Source: Adineta vaga (Eukaryota > Rotifera). Taken from it: 64,000 bases of DNA. Below, piece by piece: positions 25,001-38,077 of the stretch. Under the pieces are notes generated by a model. The model saw only the letters and a list, made by a program, of their open reading frames with translations, searched no databases and was not told the origin of the DNA. Numbering within the stretch: position 1 is the first letter of the stretch; the number at the start of each line of letters is the position of its first letter. Location: positions 2,728,001 to 2,792,000 of the forward strand of contig CP075495.1 in the NCBI GenBank assembly GCA_021613535.1, read 5' to 3'. The position numbers and the translations under genes were made by a program.

Positions 25001-27406
25001 CTATCTCGTCTTGAATGTTGATAATTTTCATCATTTATATAAATACATATGGTCAATTGAAAACTATAAGAAAGAAAAGAATACAAAACCAGAGAAAAAT
25101 TTATGAAGAGAATGTCTTTACCATGTACTTTCACTATGCAATGTACAATTGAGTGGAATTGTTGGTGAATTATGTTGTAATTTTGTTTGGATATGTAAGA
25201 TGGGTCGTGACCTTGAATGAAAAATTAAATGAGAATATGATTAACAATCCAATGCAATAACATACAGAATAATGGCGACTGTTTCCGTTTCTATACTGCT
25301 TACGGCTAAATCTATAATTCATGAATAATAAACAAATGATGATAGACATTAACATAAAATGATCCATCTAGCGAACCTGAATAACCATTGTTATCATAGT
25401 CAAATTGACCTTGTAATGCCCAACCAAAGCCATTGATTGATGGTGCTTGTAAAATCTAAAAAAGAGATGAAAATTTTAATTATTGAAATTTTTCTTCTCT
25501 ATTCAATATACTTGTGATGGTGTTAGATTTAATCCATCTTTTGAACCGCGATAAATATGCACCATACTAGATGAACCAGAATTCGTAAATGGAATTGAAA
25601 TCGCAACATCTATCAACAAAATGAAAATGATTCTCATTCAAATCATTTTATCTATTTCTATTACCATTGTAACCATCTTTATCAACATCACCAAGATTGA
25701 CTATTGCATGTCCTAATCGTCCTCCTTCACGTGTTCCTTCAATTGTTTGTTTACGTAGAAGATTATGCTACCCAATATCAATTATAAACAAATTAGATAA
25801 GATCAAAGACGAGGAAAAAAAATAATAAACCTCTGGTGTTTGATAGAATATATCCACTCGTCCTGCGTCTGCTAGTATTCGACCATCTTTTTTAACAGTA
25901 TATAAAGGTGCACCAATTAATAAATCATCCAATCTGTAAAGAAAACAACAATACAAGAATATATTCGAAAAAATTGATTGTAAAACTTCTTGATTTCTAA
26001 CCCATCATTATTGATGTCGATAACACATAATGATGCACCAAAATATTCTCCAATTTGTGTTCCATTCAATGTTCGAATTGAAGATTCATCCAGATTACTG
26101 TTCATAATTTCGACTGCTCCACGATAATTATGTAGTTTTGGTATACTAACAATAATTTCTATTTGAAAAAAAAAGACAGAAAGAAATTCTTCTTCTTCTT
26201 CATTCGTATGTTAAATTTTGCACTTTTTTCTACCTTGATTATCATCATCATTAAAATTTCCTACAGCAACAGCGTAACCTTGAAGGAAAAAGACAAAAGA
26301 ATAATTAAGTTCTTCTTTTATCATATTCAAATTTCTTTTGTCATACCTCGATAACACCAATCATCATATTCATTCGAAGAATAATTTGATGGATATCGAA
26401 GCCAACCAACTTCACGCCATGGATAATGTGGTGCAATCAATGGATGTCGAGTATCAATCCAATTATGTTCAAGAATTGGAAGTGAATGAATTTCACCTAT
26501 ATATTAATTTATTTCACTTTGTTTTTCGAAGAAATTCATTTTTCGGTTTCTCTTACCTCGAAAATAAAACGATCCTGGTGCAGATATAATGATACGTTCA
26601 GGTTTTTTACTCAATGTAACTTGAAAACCGAACAGACCATATCCTTCTTGATTATAATTACGAGAATCTACAGAGTTCAATTTTCCTTTTCGAATCGAAT
26701 ATTTCGAATAATCATAACTTACGCCAATTGAGAAACGATGGGGAATAAATTTGAGTACTATTCGTCATAGAAAATGATCGATCATATTTTCCAATTGTAG
26801 CACCACCTGGTATTTCGTATTCTAGAGTTTGTCCATCGTTAACACGATGTTTGAGAAATGGTGAACCAGCCTAATGAAAAATTCCTCTCCTAAATACACT
26901 AATTCTCATCTATGACTTACAATAATATTATCGTTATTGGCTGCAATGGAAGCACCTAACCATTGATCCGTTTTATTATCAAATGAAGTACCAACACGTA
27001 CATTTGCTTCACCTTGAAAAGAATATTTGTAATAAAAAATTTTCTCTACGAAAATCTTCTCAATTATTACCATCACGACGAAATGGCAATCGTTGACATT
27101 GACCATCAGCTTGAAATTCACATTTCCATACAGTTCCACGTCGAGTTATAACATCGTATAATGAATGATCACGAGGTGCACCAATTAATAAACTAATAGA
27201 AAAACAATAACAACAATGAAATCCATTCTATATTGAATTTACCTGGAACGATGAACAGCTAATGAATAACCGAAATAAGTTGGTATTTTTGATGGTATAT
27301 AAGCTGGTTGTTCTTGTTTTAAATATCTCCAATGTTCGACAGTTTGATAATTGTATGAATAAAGTGATGAAACAAATGTTGAAAATAGAAGAATAAATAA
27401 AAGCAT
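16056..27406 (-). CDS. integrin alpha subunit without I domain
   Basis: Twenty-seven exons between 27406-27243 (first) and 16337-16056 (last) join to 3339 bases (1112 residues). Others include 26158-26002, 25933-25831, 25767-25665, 25609-25512, 23759-23492, 23412-23158, 22557-22441 and 17381-17262. A signal peptide (1-17) precedes seven FG-GAP blades. Calcium loops DINNDGLDD, DVDKDGYND and DYDNNGYSD are visible, each followed by a blade strand such as LLIGAP. Cys-bearing thigh/calf regions follow. The membrane segment is about 995-1019, then the hallmark GFFKR (1021-1025) and a long (~90-residue) cytoplasmic tail, well beyond the usual 20-50. No I domain is inserted between blades 2 and 3. 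It pairs with a beta subunit for matrix adhesion. RGD- versus laminin-type cannot be fixed by eye. The 5059-bp intron 25 holds a GPCR gene on the other strand. Confidence 0.93.
16338..17261 (-). other. integrin alpha intron 26 (924 bp)
   Basis: Long for this locus. Contains an (AT)n run at about 16796-16813. No coding or RNA feature recognised. Confidence 0.7.
17382..20309. other. part of integrin intron 25 upstream of the nested GPCR
   Basis: AT-rich, with a CTT repeat at 19094-19118 and many pyrimidine tracts. It must carry whatever promoter drives the nested GPCR on the + strand. No coding exon recognised. Confidence 0.5.
20310..22142 (+). CDS. rhodopsin-family GPCR, aminergic, histamine H3-like
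   Basis: Three exons, 20310-20725, 21176-21414 and 21484-22142, joining to 1314 bases (437 residues). The extracellular N-terminus (about 1-85) has several NxS/T sites. Seven membrane segments follow, TM1 from about 88 (GNSLVIIAF). Aminergic marks: Asp166 (3.32) in VFDYVVGSA, Cys159 (3.25), DRY at 183-185, CWCPYTF in TM6 and NSTINPLLYSFLHVKFREAF in TM7/helix 8. WLLWxNSxxNPxLY and the ISYDR context resemble histamine H3/H4 and muscarinic receptors, so coupling to a biogenic amine is likely; the ligand is not readable. The third loop is long, polar and Gln/Ser/Thr-rich. The whole gene lies in an intron of the integrin alpha gene on the opposite strand. Confidence 0.9.
22558..23157 (-). other. 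integrin alpha intron 24 (600 bp)
   Basis: AT-rich intron without recognisable content. Confidence 0.7.
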
Positions 27407-30400
27407 CCTAATTGTTTAATTGATATCTACTGTTTTGATATCGATCGATAATATCAACAATAAGGTCATTGTTTGATTCGTGTCGATATGAATTTATCAT
27501 CTAGAAAAATGAAATATCGAATTCATCAGACAAAATGATCCTTGAAATCGATTACTATTTTTTTTACTATTCAAGTAGAAGTAAGAATGAAAGAGTAAAG
27601 AATGAGGAGGAAGAAAAAGAAACATCGAATACAGTTCAATTTAGCATCTATCACAAAAAAAGGAGAGAAAAGGAATGAGAAAATTGCTATGAGGTATTTT
27701 CTTAGCACACGTCTATATATAAACAAACGGTTAATCTTATATAGATAAATAACGAAATTTGATCTTTAATATATATATATATATATTGGAAAAGAAAACG
27801 AATAGATGACAGATTCTATTTTTTGATACTATGAAATTGATTAAATGTAATTATTTATACTACCGTAGAGATAAATTACGAGTTATTTCGTCTGAGTAAT
27901 ATTAGTATCTATCATAATCATACAGTATGAAAGTATTGTGACACTCGTGTATTAATTTTCATAAATACATATATATATATCCGTGGATTTTGTTTTATCC
28001 TTCACACCTCATTTGTCAAACGTGTCAATCTTGTCTTCTAACTGAACTTTCTGTTTTTTTCTTTCTTGTTCAAATCGATGAATGACGCATGCTTGTGTTG
28101 ACAGGTATATGTAACTTACTTATAAACATAACAGTAATATAGATATAACACTATGAACATAATAAAGCAGATATCGTTACGTATATAGTCAAAGATCAAA
28201 TGAGAGAATTATGTGAGACTAATGCTAGATGCGTGCGAAGATAAAATATAAGAAATAAAAAATATAAATATCCGTCAATATATTATGATTTATAGGGTTA
28301 ACTAGTTGATTACCAATAAAGGAGTATTTGCAATCTATGTTCATAGAAAAAAATGTCAAAGTTAGATAAATGATACTATGAAATTCATATCATTGAACAG
28401 GAACAATGGACGATCGGTGTTTTTTTTCTTAATCAAATTTTAGTCATGGAATTTCATTGTTTATTTTCTTTTCGTTATAAATTATGTATACTATTCCATG
28501 GTCAATAGAAGAAACGGCTCATTTCAATTGAATGATAGTGACAATATTCCATTTTCTTTTTGTTCGTTCAAGTGATTTTCGGGTCAGTCTGTGTATACAT
28601 ATGAATGTGAGAAAGAAAGGGAATAACAAACTTTGATTGTTGTCTTACCTTCTTTGATCTGAATAAATTGAAGTCGGACTATAAGAATACAATAATTCAC
28701 AATATCATTGTGAGAAGCGAAGCCTTTGAGATGAATAAGTAACTAATCACAATGCGACGTGCTTGTGCATTCCAACGACAAGTAGCAAGAGGGATCGATG
28801 ACCTTCTCTCTAATGAATGAACTGACCAAATAACGTTTGTATGCATACTAAGAAGTGTTAATGGAATAAGTAATAAGCGATGAAAAAAAAGATAAACGTT
28901 AGGAAGACGACTATAGTCTCGAATGCTATTGTAATTGACCTATGTGAGTAAGTTTCAAAATGTCGATATTCTATACAGAATTAAAATGACGTCTATTCAA
29001 TCTTTGTCTCTTTCAATGATATTGTAATCTAATTCAAGTGAAACTTAAATATACATATGTGTATATGTATAATCTAATCGTTGTTAGATAATAGCATATA
29101 CGAAGCTTTTCACATGCTGTGCATAGAATACAAGTGATTCCTAGGAAAGTTACAATGATGTCTAGTACGGCACAGTAGGAAAAATGATGTTGATAGTCAT
29201 GCTGAAGTGAACATACAATTCTCTAATGGCAGACATTGGCATTTTAGTCTCGTTATACATATGTCTGAGAAAATATAAGACGAATTTCCCTGAGGAATGA
29301 TCTATTTCTTTGAACATCTTCTCTTCGTCGTCTCCTTCTTTTTTTCTTCTTGTCCTTTCTCTCCAGATGTGTATTTCTTAACAAAACAGTAGAACGTGAT
29401 CCGCATGTCTCATGTGCGACATCAACCGGATATGTAAGCTCGATATATCTATATACATTTATTGAGAATATTACGGTTGATGTAGCTAACGAGTCCTATA
29501 TTAACGCCAGATGCTCGCTTCACTCTTCAGCACTTATATATATATATATATATACGGGTTATGCAAGTTACTCGATCTTCTATCTTATAATCATCTAAAT
29601 GACCTTTTTTCCCTTATCAATCACAAGGAAAAAAAGTACGATAGAGGAAGGACGTTTTGCTTTCGAAATATGCCATCTATTTTTTTTTCCTTTTACTTTC
29701 CTCCATCTTACTTACTTAGTTACTTAATTGTGACCACACTCAATTTGTTTGCATACGTTAAATCAACCTATCGTTAGTCTATATGTTCATGAACATAATT
29801 TGTCCATCGTGTAGTAGCCTAAAAAGAGATCGATCATGGTACAATTATTTGACGAAGGAGAATATACACAAAGATATAGGCGCGTCTTCGTTTTCTCATT
29901 GTCGGTACCAACAATGTTCAATACATATATACATGAGACGATTGCTTGACAGGAAGAATAAGACAGAGAGAGAGAGAGAAGAAGAGAGAAAAAAAGTTGT
30001 ACTCTACATTCATAAGTATGGTTAGAGTAACTTCCAAGTGTTCATAAGTAGAAACCATGATGACTACTATCGCGATCGACGACATGACGATGAAGATGAT
30101 AATAACGATGTACCGTGGAAAGAGGGATCAATTTTGTTCTAATGGAAAAATAGCATGCCATTTCTTCTGAAGAAATTGATTGCCATCCTTTTGTTTCTTA
30201 TCTGATACAGTTAACACTATTGTAACGATAAGTTTGCATGTACGTTCTTATTATAACAAAAGAGTTGATCATCATTAACATGTATAGAGAGGAAAGGAAA
30301 CAATATTTATGTATTATATCGAACATATTCTTGTTAATATTTGTAATTATCGATGCGTCACAAAACGAAGAGAAGGAGGAGAAAACAAATGATTAATTAC

Positions 30401-32903
30401 TACACATTTATGTTCAAGCAAAGAATTTTAGATAAAACATTTTTTGAGCAAAGTTATTGGTTGTTTCATCTTTAGCAGATCATTCGTTTCGTTGTATTAA
30501 TTTTAGCTGGAATATGTTAATGATGATTGTCTATGCAAAAAAACAAGGATGAAAGATGATGATCAAATGAGAAGGTAAAAAGCAATGAGTTAAAAGAAGA
30601 AAAACAAGACGATGTTGAATGAATAAACGGAACAGATAGGGTATTCAATCACTCTTATGCTCAAGTACTTCTGTATATCTGTCATAATGTCAAATAAATG
30701 AAACAAAATGACCAGCACATGCCATGTCAATATATCTCAATGTCTTCAATCATGATGAACAATAACAAAAATACACATCCGATAGACCTACTTGAGAAGG
30801 AAAAAGAAAGAAACAGACTGCTATTAGCAATCTTCAATTTCGTTCGACGTATATGCAATATCCACTGCACTTAGTAGTAATCTTTTGACATATATATATA
30901 TATATATACTGAAAAAAAGGGGGAGAGAGATAGATAGAGTGTACAAAAATAATCCGCCTATCATCACATCCTGTCGTGATGTCAATCTATTTCTAAATAC
31001 ATAAACGCATACAGTAGTCAATTTAGTTTGAGTGACTTACTAGATTGACTCGAGTATCTTTAGAATAGTGCAATATGCGATCATTAATATAGACAAATGA
31101 AGAAAACAAAAGAGATTATCAGACATATTTACTAATCAATTCAAGCTCAACACTCCCGAGTAGTTGAAGGTAATGTTTGGACGAGCGTGATAATGAGGCG
31201 GTGTATGAAGCAATCACGCGAGATACAAATTGTGCTATGTCTTGTTCATTCGACAAGAAATATATAGATCAATAAGATCATAGATTTTGTTCATATGTAA
31301 ATCTGTTTCGAACGCGATCAAGCAACTAAGAATGAATTATTCATCATTAATATGTAGAATTTCTCATGCATACAGATAAACAACAGTGTCTAAATTCGGT
31401 CAGTTTATTTAGCATAAAATCATCTTTTTCTTATTGATACGTCTATAAATATTGTGTCATTTTATGTTAAGACGTGATAGAATAATCAATTGAGTTTCTG
31501 TTAATGTCAACTAGACATTTTCCTTTTTAAATCAGAAGAAGCTTCGTGAATATAGTTTAGAAATCGATTAATCGCTGTTTTTCTTCTCCTTCTTTATCTA
31601 TTCTATGTCTGTTTTTGACAACACAGTGCCAATGAACATATTAGGATAATTAACTTTTGCAATCATTTTTTTGTCGTCTAACCTTTACATGATGTATATC
31701 TTTACATTTGTAAGAATAATTGAATCATTTTTGTAATAATAATAATTCTAATAGCTGATTTTGACCTACCCCGAGCGATAATCAACACACGTTATTGTCT
31801 CTATGAGAAGACTCTAACCTTGACACTTGAATATCTTACTTCATTTAGGAAAGATATGGATGTAATCTATTACAAACTATCATAATTTGTACATAACTGA
31901 TAAATAGATTTGATGATATGAGAATTTTAAACAACTGTATGTTCTATACAGATCATGAACGATGCAGTAAAAAGAACTTAATTTCTGTCATTAATCAGAA
32001 TGAATCTCACAAATATCATCCTTTCATGTAATTGTAACACATCAAACAAGTCTTCGAACGAACAAATATCAGAGCGGTTTTACTTATCAAGGAAATAATC
32101 TGTAGAGACTTCTTTCAAACAAAAGTCATGATAGTTTTACTTTTCAAAAGCAAGTCTTTACATCAATGATCAGATGAAGTACGACAGTGGAAAAGAACTC
32201 CTATAAATAAATTATGAAAATATGTTTATTCTTACCTCATTATTGTAATTCAGTTGTGTCTGTCATGTAAATAAAACACAATCGTCCATTTATTTCAGAA
32301 TGTTGACAGCTATAAAATAGTAAAACTTCTGGAAATACTCAAACACAATCAAAAGAGATGAACAATGAATACTGTGCTAATATAAAACATTTTCTATATT
32401 CAATTTACTTTTGATCGACTGGCACAAAACTACAAAGACAAAAAGAAATTGAAAAACAAATCTCAATCAAGTAACTACGCCCAAAAGAAAGAATGTGTAC
32501 GGAACAAAAACGTTCGTTCACGGTCATTTTGCACAAAGGTCGTTTATACTTTCTATTGATTGTTCTATACGATTCTAGAGCACTATTTCTCACAATTTGA
32601 TGAAATATACATTTTCCATTCTTTTTAGATCTAGTATTTATAGAAATATCGTGAACGTAAAGCAGAAATGAAGCAATTTCTTTTTAAAACATCTTCATAT
32701 CCATCTTTTCTTGATGATGAGATAAAATATTTGATCGTTTTTAAGTTTTTATTTTTTTTTTGTAGTATAAAATAAAAGATATTATACATATCGAAACAAA
32801 ACAAATAGTTATTATGATAGAACAAAAACAAAATCATAGGTGATTACATCACAAAATTTTTTGAAAGAAAATGAATCATAAATAAGCAAAAGATAAATGT
32901 TGA
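27407..32903. other. 5.5-kb gene-free region between integrin alpha and TBC1D5
   Basis: The largest stretch without a supportable gene. It holds (AT)n runs near 27768-27786, 29535-29554 and 30892-30908, a purine-rich tract near 29963-29995 and no frame with protein-like features. It includes the integrin 5' flank (right of 27406) and the TBC1D5 3' flank (left of 32904). No tRNA, known microRNA seed or transposon end was recognised by eye. Possible regulatory DNA or leader exons cannot be tested here. Confidence 0.5.
27408..27409 (-). promoter_or_regulatory. acceptor-like AG one base before the integrin alpha start
   Basis: On the minus strand AAACAATTAG is followed by G and then the start ATG at 27406. 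It may mark the end of a leader intron or a spliced-leader acceptor. The upstream pyrimidine tract is weak. Confidence 0.35.
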
Positions 32904-35708
32904 TTAAGATAATTCATTTATATCACTGTTGTTTGTTTCAATTGAATTTTCTTTAGATTTGTAGTTAAGAAGTGTGTGAAGAGAATCACCATCAAATGTT
33001 AGTTTACCATCTAAAACATTAGCGATCTATATAAAGAAAAAAAAGATTTTCAACATGTGGAGTATTTAATTCAAACAATCTACTTGTTTTAATCCGGATA
33101 TTTGGATAAGCAGTTCATCTTCATGCGGTAGTCTTAAATCACATACTTGATCTTGTAGTCGTTCTAGTATTTTCGAAACAAAACGTAAATTTATATACAG
33201 ATATATATGTTCTTAGGTGAAAGTTTACCAATAAATTTGTTCATGTATTTAGCACAAGATTTCTGTAATAGAGTATTATCCTCATATCTTTCACGTATGG
33301 ATTTACCAGTCAATAACTAAAACATACAGGTGATTGAACGAGTTGATGAGCAAAGGAAAAATAAAGCAGAAAACATACATTCGGTTCTAAGTCTATAAAT
33401 AAATTGGACTCAATTGGTTTTGATATTTCTGTTGATGATGATGGAGTTGTTGTTAGAGTTGGGAATGGTGTATTACTGGAAGTACTACGTTTTATAGAAT
33501 CCATTTGATGATTGATTTGAGGAGGTGACACAGATTTTCGTTTGTCTGTCACATGAGGACGAGTCAAACGCGGGTTTGATGGTGGTGCAATTGGTATACG
33601 TTGAACTGTTTTCGCTCTAGTAACATTATCTAATTAATAAACAAGATTGATATGAACAATTATCAATTGTTCAAGCAAACTTTGATCTTTAGTCTCAGTG
33701 GAATTCATTTGAAATCGTTCTATCTTTTTTGTAGTTAAAATGACTGGTTCTTCGGGTAACAGTTGTAACTAAGATGTCATATAAATACGAAGTTATTACC
33801 TAGATTTTGAAGAAAAAATTTTCCTACTTGTCTTCCAGTTAAATTAAGAGCTTTTCGAATGACTATTTCAACATTTGTAATCACATTTTGTTTCATCAGT
33901 GATTGTAAATAACAAGTATGTCCTATTTCGGTTTGTTTTCCAACTAATATAAATCAATTTTTAGTTTATATATAGTGATGAGAAGATTAACATACTAAGG
34001 TGTCCGAGTTGCATGAGAAGAGCAATGAAAAAATAATCGACAAATCCAAAATGTTCATCATAACAGAAGATAACGGTCCAGAGATCTACGAAAAATAGTA
34101 AATGAAGTTTTCTTGAATCGATTTTATTATAGAATTTATGAATCTTATACTTGGAATGGATTCAAATGGAACTTCTCGTCCAAATAAAAGCCGAAGCCAA
34201 CGTCTATTATATATGAAAAAACAGACAATCCTATTTATCATATGGAGATGAAGCCATCTTACATTCCATAAACCGTAGGTTCAATTTTAAATTCTTCTAA
34301 TTTACAATGCAATTGTCGATCATAAAGTCTTAAACGTTCAAAAATTGAATTCATTCGTGCAACAGTATCATTAGTTGGCATTTGCACATCATTCAATCGT
34401 TGAAATGGAATTTGTTTTTTATGAGCGACACTCATAGACTAATTTAATACGCAAAATGAGAATCATAATCAAAAAGAATGATTTTCATCTTTACTTTACG
34501 TATAACTGAGCTATTTTTTGTCAATGCATAAAATTGTCGAAGATGATCCATGATTTTTTCGAATATTGCACTTAAAAAAAAGTATTGAATCATGATTCAT
34601 ATTTTCATATAATATATTTCTATACGTACTAAGCATCATGTTCGAGATATTCAGGATCATATAACTTATTCATTAACTCATTAGCTTCTCGATATTCGTT
34701 AATTTTTGAACTTTCAGAATGAATCGTATATACAATAACACCAAGTATTTCATGCATACCCTAAAATAAGTATGAATAAGAAATTCTATAAGTCTTATTA
34801 TTACTTGACGATATGGTAGTATTTTGTGATGATGTCGACTATGAATAAATAGTATTCGCAACTGAAGATCTATCATTCGTGGATCTCGAAAGAATGAAAT
34901 GTCAGGCCAACTATGAAAGTTAAAGAAAAATTGTTTAAATCAATGACGAAAAAGAAATGATTCGATTTACGTTCGTCGAACATCGATTGTGATAGTTGCT
35001 TTCATTTCTTCATTCGCAAAATATTGTGCCCATAAACTCTAGAATAAATGAAATAGAAAAAAAGTAGACCCATAACTTTGTTCTTTACATCTTCATCTCG
35101 AGATAGAGGATGATTAAGATTTTTTGTATCATGGTTTTCATCACTCATTTTGTATGGATCAATTTTATATTGGTCTACAAGTTTTTCATAGTTACGACGA
35201 GATGTATCAAGCATATCCTTCCATTGCATTGAATCACGTGGTAAACAATGAAGGAAAACACGCCATAGAACAGTAGCAAAAGGACATTCTATCATCTGAC
35301 GACTAAGAATTGCTTCACGATTAGATTCATAATCGAATGTATCAAATAAACGTTTGAATTCAGATCTAATCAAAATTAAAGTTATATTAATTGATCTATA
35401 TGTTTTTTATAAACTTACAAAAGAGATGGTTGCTGCTTGTTTTTATCAAGAAGAATTTCTATTGGCGTCTCTGTTGATGAGGGTATCTCAACTAAGTAAA
35501 AACAAAAACTTGAATGAAGATGATACATGATTACAAAAAACATACGTTCAGAAGATTGAGTCGATTGTTCATTAGAAGTATGTGATTGGAATGAAGAAGG
35601 TGGCGGCGGCGGCGGTGGTGGTGGTCGTTGTGGTTTTGGAATCATACGTTCCTTATTCGCTGCCACTTTATCATTAGACGCCATTAAAGATACTTCAATG
35701 GACGACAT
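32904..35708 (-). CDS. TBC1D5: TBC1 domain family member 5, Rab GTPase-activating protein
   Basis: Sixteen exons: 35708-35546, 35491-35419, 35365-35089, 35038-34971, 34910-34805, 34760-34630, 34570-34495, 34438-34263, 34203-34151, 34085-33996, 33943-33828, 33768-33681, 33629-33379, 33316-33229, 33163-33084, 33026-32904. Total 1959 bases (652 residues). A proline run (28-37) precedes the TBC domain (about 85-430). Both catalytic fingers are present: the arginine finger in TITIDVRRTWPDI and the glutamine finger in PYRQGMHEI. RWLRLLFGREVPF is the conserved late TBC motif. In animals TBC1D5 acts on Rab7 with retromer and in autophagy. The start is the first ATG after an in-frame stop. The 33680-33630 intron uses a GTTTGC donor, chosen because it alone keeps frame. 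The C-terminal 150 residues are unlike the human protein. Confidence 0.88.
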
Positions 35709-36302
35709 ACTCGTTATACGAAAATTGCTGTTCTCCAATTTGTCTGTTCGTGCATTCAATATCTACTGGTAAAATGTCTGAAAAATTGAAAAGAAGAACT
35801 CTATTCAATGTGTTTGAACGATTTCATATCTTAAATTTTTCATTCTGTTCTTTTGTTTTCTTTCTATCAAAACAAATCTGTTATCAGTTAAATATTTGTT
35901 ATTCATTTTTTTTGCATGATAATCATTCGAGAAAAGTAAACTTAAAATATTCTTTCGAAGGTCATTGGAAAAGAAAAGAAAAGAAAGAAATATCTACAAA
36001 ACATAATACGATTCCTTGTCATATCTGACAAATGAAAAATGCAAAAAAAGCTTTTTCAAAATCAATTCTTTTTCTTTATACTAGGCGTATTTATGTATTT
36101 CTAGAATAAAACAGAAAAGAAACATCAGACAAATACAATCACCGAGTCACATTTATATTAAACATTATTTGATACACACCAAATTAGAAAGCTTTGTTCA
36201 TCATCTGACAGAACAACAACAACAACAAAAAACAACAAAGTCGACTGAGTATTAGTTAAAACAAGAAAAGCAAGAGACCGATTACAAATCTTATTTTGAT
36301 AT
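35709..36302. other. intergenic between TBC1D5 and PRADC1
   Basis: TBC1D5 5' flank and PRADC1 3' flank. It contains a short CAA repeat near 36213-36237. The open frame at 35750-36028 starts at an ATG but has no protein-like character and overlaps the TBC1D5 promoter region. Confidence 0.5.
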
Positions 36303-37159
36303 CTAGAGCCAATAAGATCCCGGAGCTCGATGAACTTTTAAAATTTCGTTGTATGTTAAATTTAATGGAATATTTATACGAGCACCAATAATATGATTTT
36401 TTTCAATGGAATTTAAAATTAAATGTCTAAAGAAAAAAATTAACAGATAGAGAGAATTTTCATCTAATTAATTCTTCAAATCTAATAGAAAACTTACCCA
36501 TCTCGATATTGTAAAAACATTGCTGGAATTTGTACAGTTCGTTTCGTTGAATCATCAATCATATCAACAAAACGATCATCTGCTGTTCGATCATTATCCA
36601 TAACAATAACACCAAGAGCACCAATTTCTTGTGCATTGAAAATCTTTGTTACAAATGAACATTCACTAAATAAAGAAAAGAATCTGTATTTGATGCTAAA
36701 AACTGTCTAAAGCGTACCCGCGTTCAATCAATGCTATATTTCCTTTTAATTCATAACGATTTTGTAAACTACTACATCCTTGCAGTGGATTAGTTGGTAT
36801 TAGATAGATGTTTCTGAGTAAATGGTTCTAAACAATTACACTGTATTAACAAAGCGTGAAGAACTAAGTTAAATTTATTATTAAGCACAATATATAGTTA
36901 GACACACGATAAAGCGATTAGAACATAATGATCAACTTACAAAATTCGTGCCGATATTGTTTGCCAAACGACTGCGAAATGTATAACTAATATCAGCTAG
37001 AAAAATGAATTTTGAAATTCTATGAGATACTTGAGAAAATAAGAAATACATACATGGTTCTATTACTTCAAAGTAAACATCATTATCACGATCTTCATGA
37101 GAGAGAATAATCAATGGTAACAGTATCAAGACGATGAAATGAATAGGAATGAAAGACAT
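36303..37159 (-). CDS. PRADC1: protease-associated domain-containing protein 1 (PRADC1/PAP21)
   Basis: Five exons, 37159-37054, 36996-36941, 36827-36718, 36665-36498 and 36426-36303, join to 564 bases (187 residues; human 188). A signal peptide (about 1-21, MSFIPIHFIVLILLPLIILS) is followed by a single protease-associated domain. Core motifs: IALIERGECSFVTKIFNAQE near 90-110, GVIVMDND near 115 and the QIPAMFLQYRDGHLI region near 145. The end, GSYWL, resembles the PWTFW tail of the human protein. It is a small secreted or luminal glycoprotein without a protease domain; its molecular role is poorly known. NLT near the C-terminus is a possible N-glycosylation site. Head to head with PAXIP1, 918 bp apart. 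Confidence 0.9.
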
Positions 37160-38077
37160 TATAAAAGTTAACTTTATCTGAAACAGAATAATGTTTAGAT
37201 GATAGAAAAATATCATTGATAGTTAATTACATTTTCATTTCAATCAAAAGTTATTCCATCAGAAATCGATAGTTACTATAGTGGGTGTTCATATATATTC
37301 GTATGATTATCTATTATGTGTCGGATAATGATACACTGATCATCAATCATTTGAAGTAACGTCATGACTCTTCTTAAAGTTTGACAATGTATATAGTTTA
37401 CCTTGGTAACATTCGATTTCGATTAGCTTCACAAAATCTATGCTCCTACAACTATCAGACAAATCTACTTAGTAACTACTACTATATCATCACAAATATT
37501 GAGAAATTGAACTGCTTGCTTGTTGATAACTAATATACGCATGAATAAGATCGAGAAAAACAACAAATTTGAATCAATGTTAGAGTAGAACTGACATGTC
37601 AAATTCTCGATATACTCTTATACATAAGATAAACATACAATAATACTAAAATGTAAGAAATTTGTTTAGCAAAACACAAAAGTTTGAATCAAATACTATC
37701 ACAATAACATACACTCATGATCAAGCATGAATCAGTTTGGTATGTTATGTTTCATCGCATTTTGATACATCAAGCGCAAGCCAATAAACAAAGGATAGAT
37801 GATGTATGAGTCATTCTCATTCGTATAGACTTCAAATAAACAGCAAGAAAATTTTTCACAAAAAATCTCCAAGAAAAATAAATCTATGAAATCTTGATAT
37901 TATATTTTAATTAAAAATATTCTTAGAAATAAACGATCAAAGTGCATTGCTATGCATATACGATTCTGATGTAAAAATAAACAATATGGCCGTCATTGCT
38001 CGCTCTCTCTAGTCAAGTAGTTTGGTTTCTTTTTTTCCTCTTCTTCCCTTTTGATCGATCGAATCGAATTGTCAGAT
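37160..38077. promoter_or_regulatory. divergent intergenic region PRADC1 / PAXIP1
   Basis: Likely holds both promoters. A pyrimidine tract near 38028-38049 and GTCAG at 38071-38075 lie just before the PAXIP1 ATG, fitting a leader or trans-splice acceptor. Nothing else recognised. Confidence 0.4.

Noticed and set aside
29350-30025. Overlapping short + strand frames in the 27-33 kb gap
   Set aside because: Low-complexity, AT-run-derived peptides without domain features or splice continuity.
33629-33680. Alternative donor GTTCAT for the TBC1D5 exon ending near 33681
   Set aside because: It leaves a 28-bp intron and puts the next exon in a frame with an early stop; the GTTTGC donor keeps frame with a normal 51-bp intron.
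35709-35759. N-terminal extension of TBC1D5 from a TTG codon
   Set aside because: Not an ATG start, with an in-frame stop just upstream; first ATG at 35708 used.
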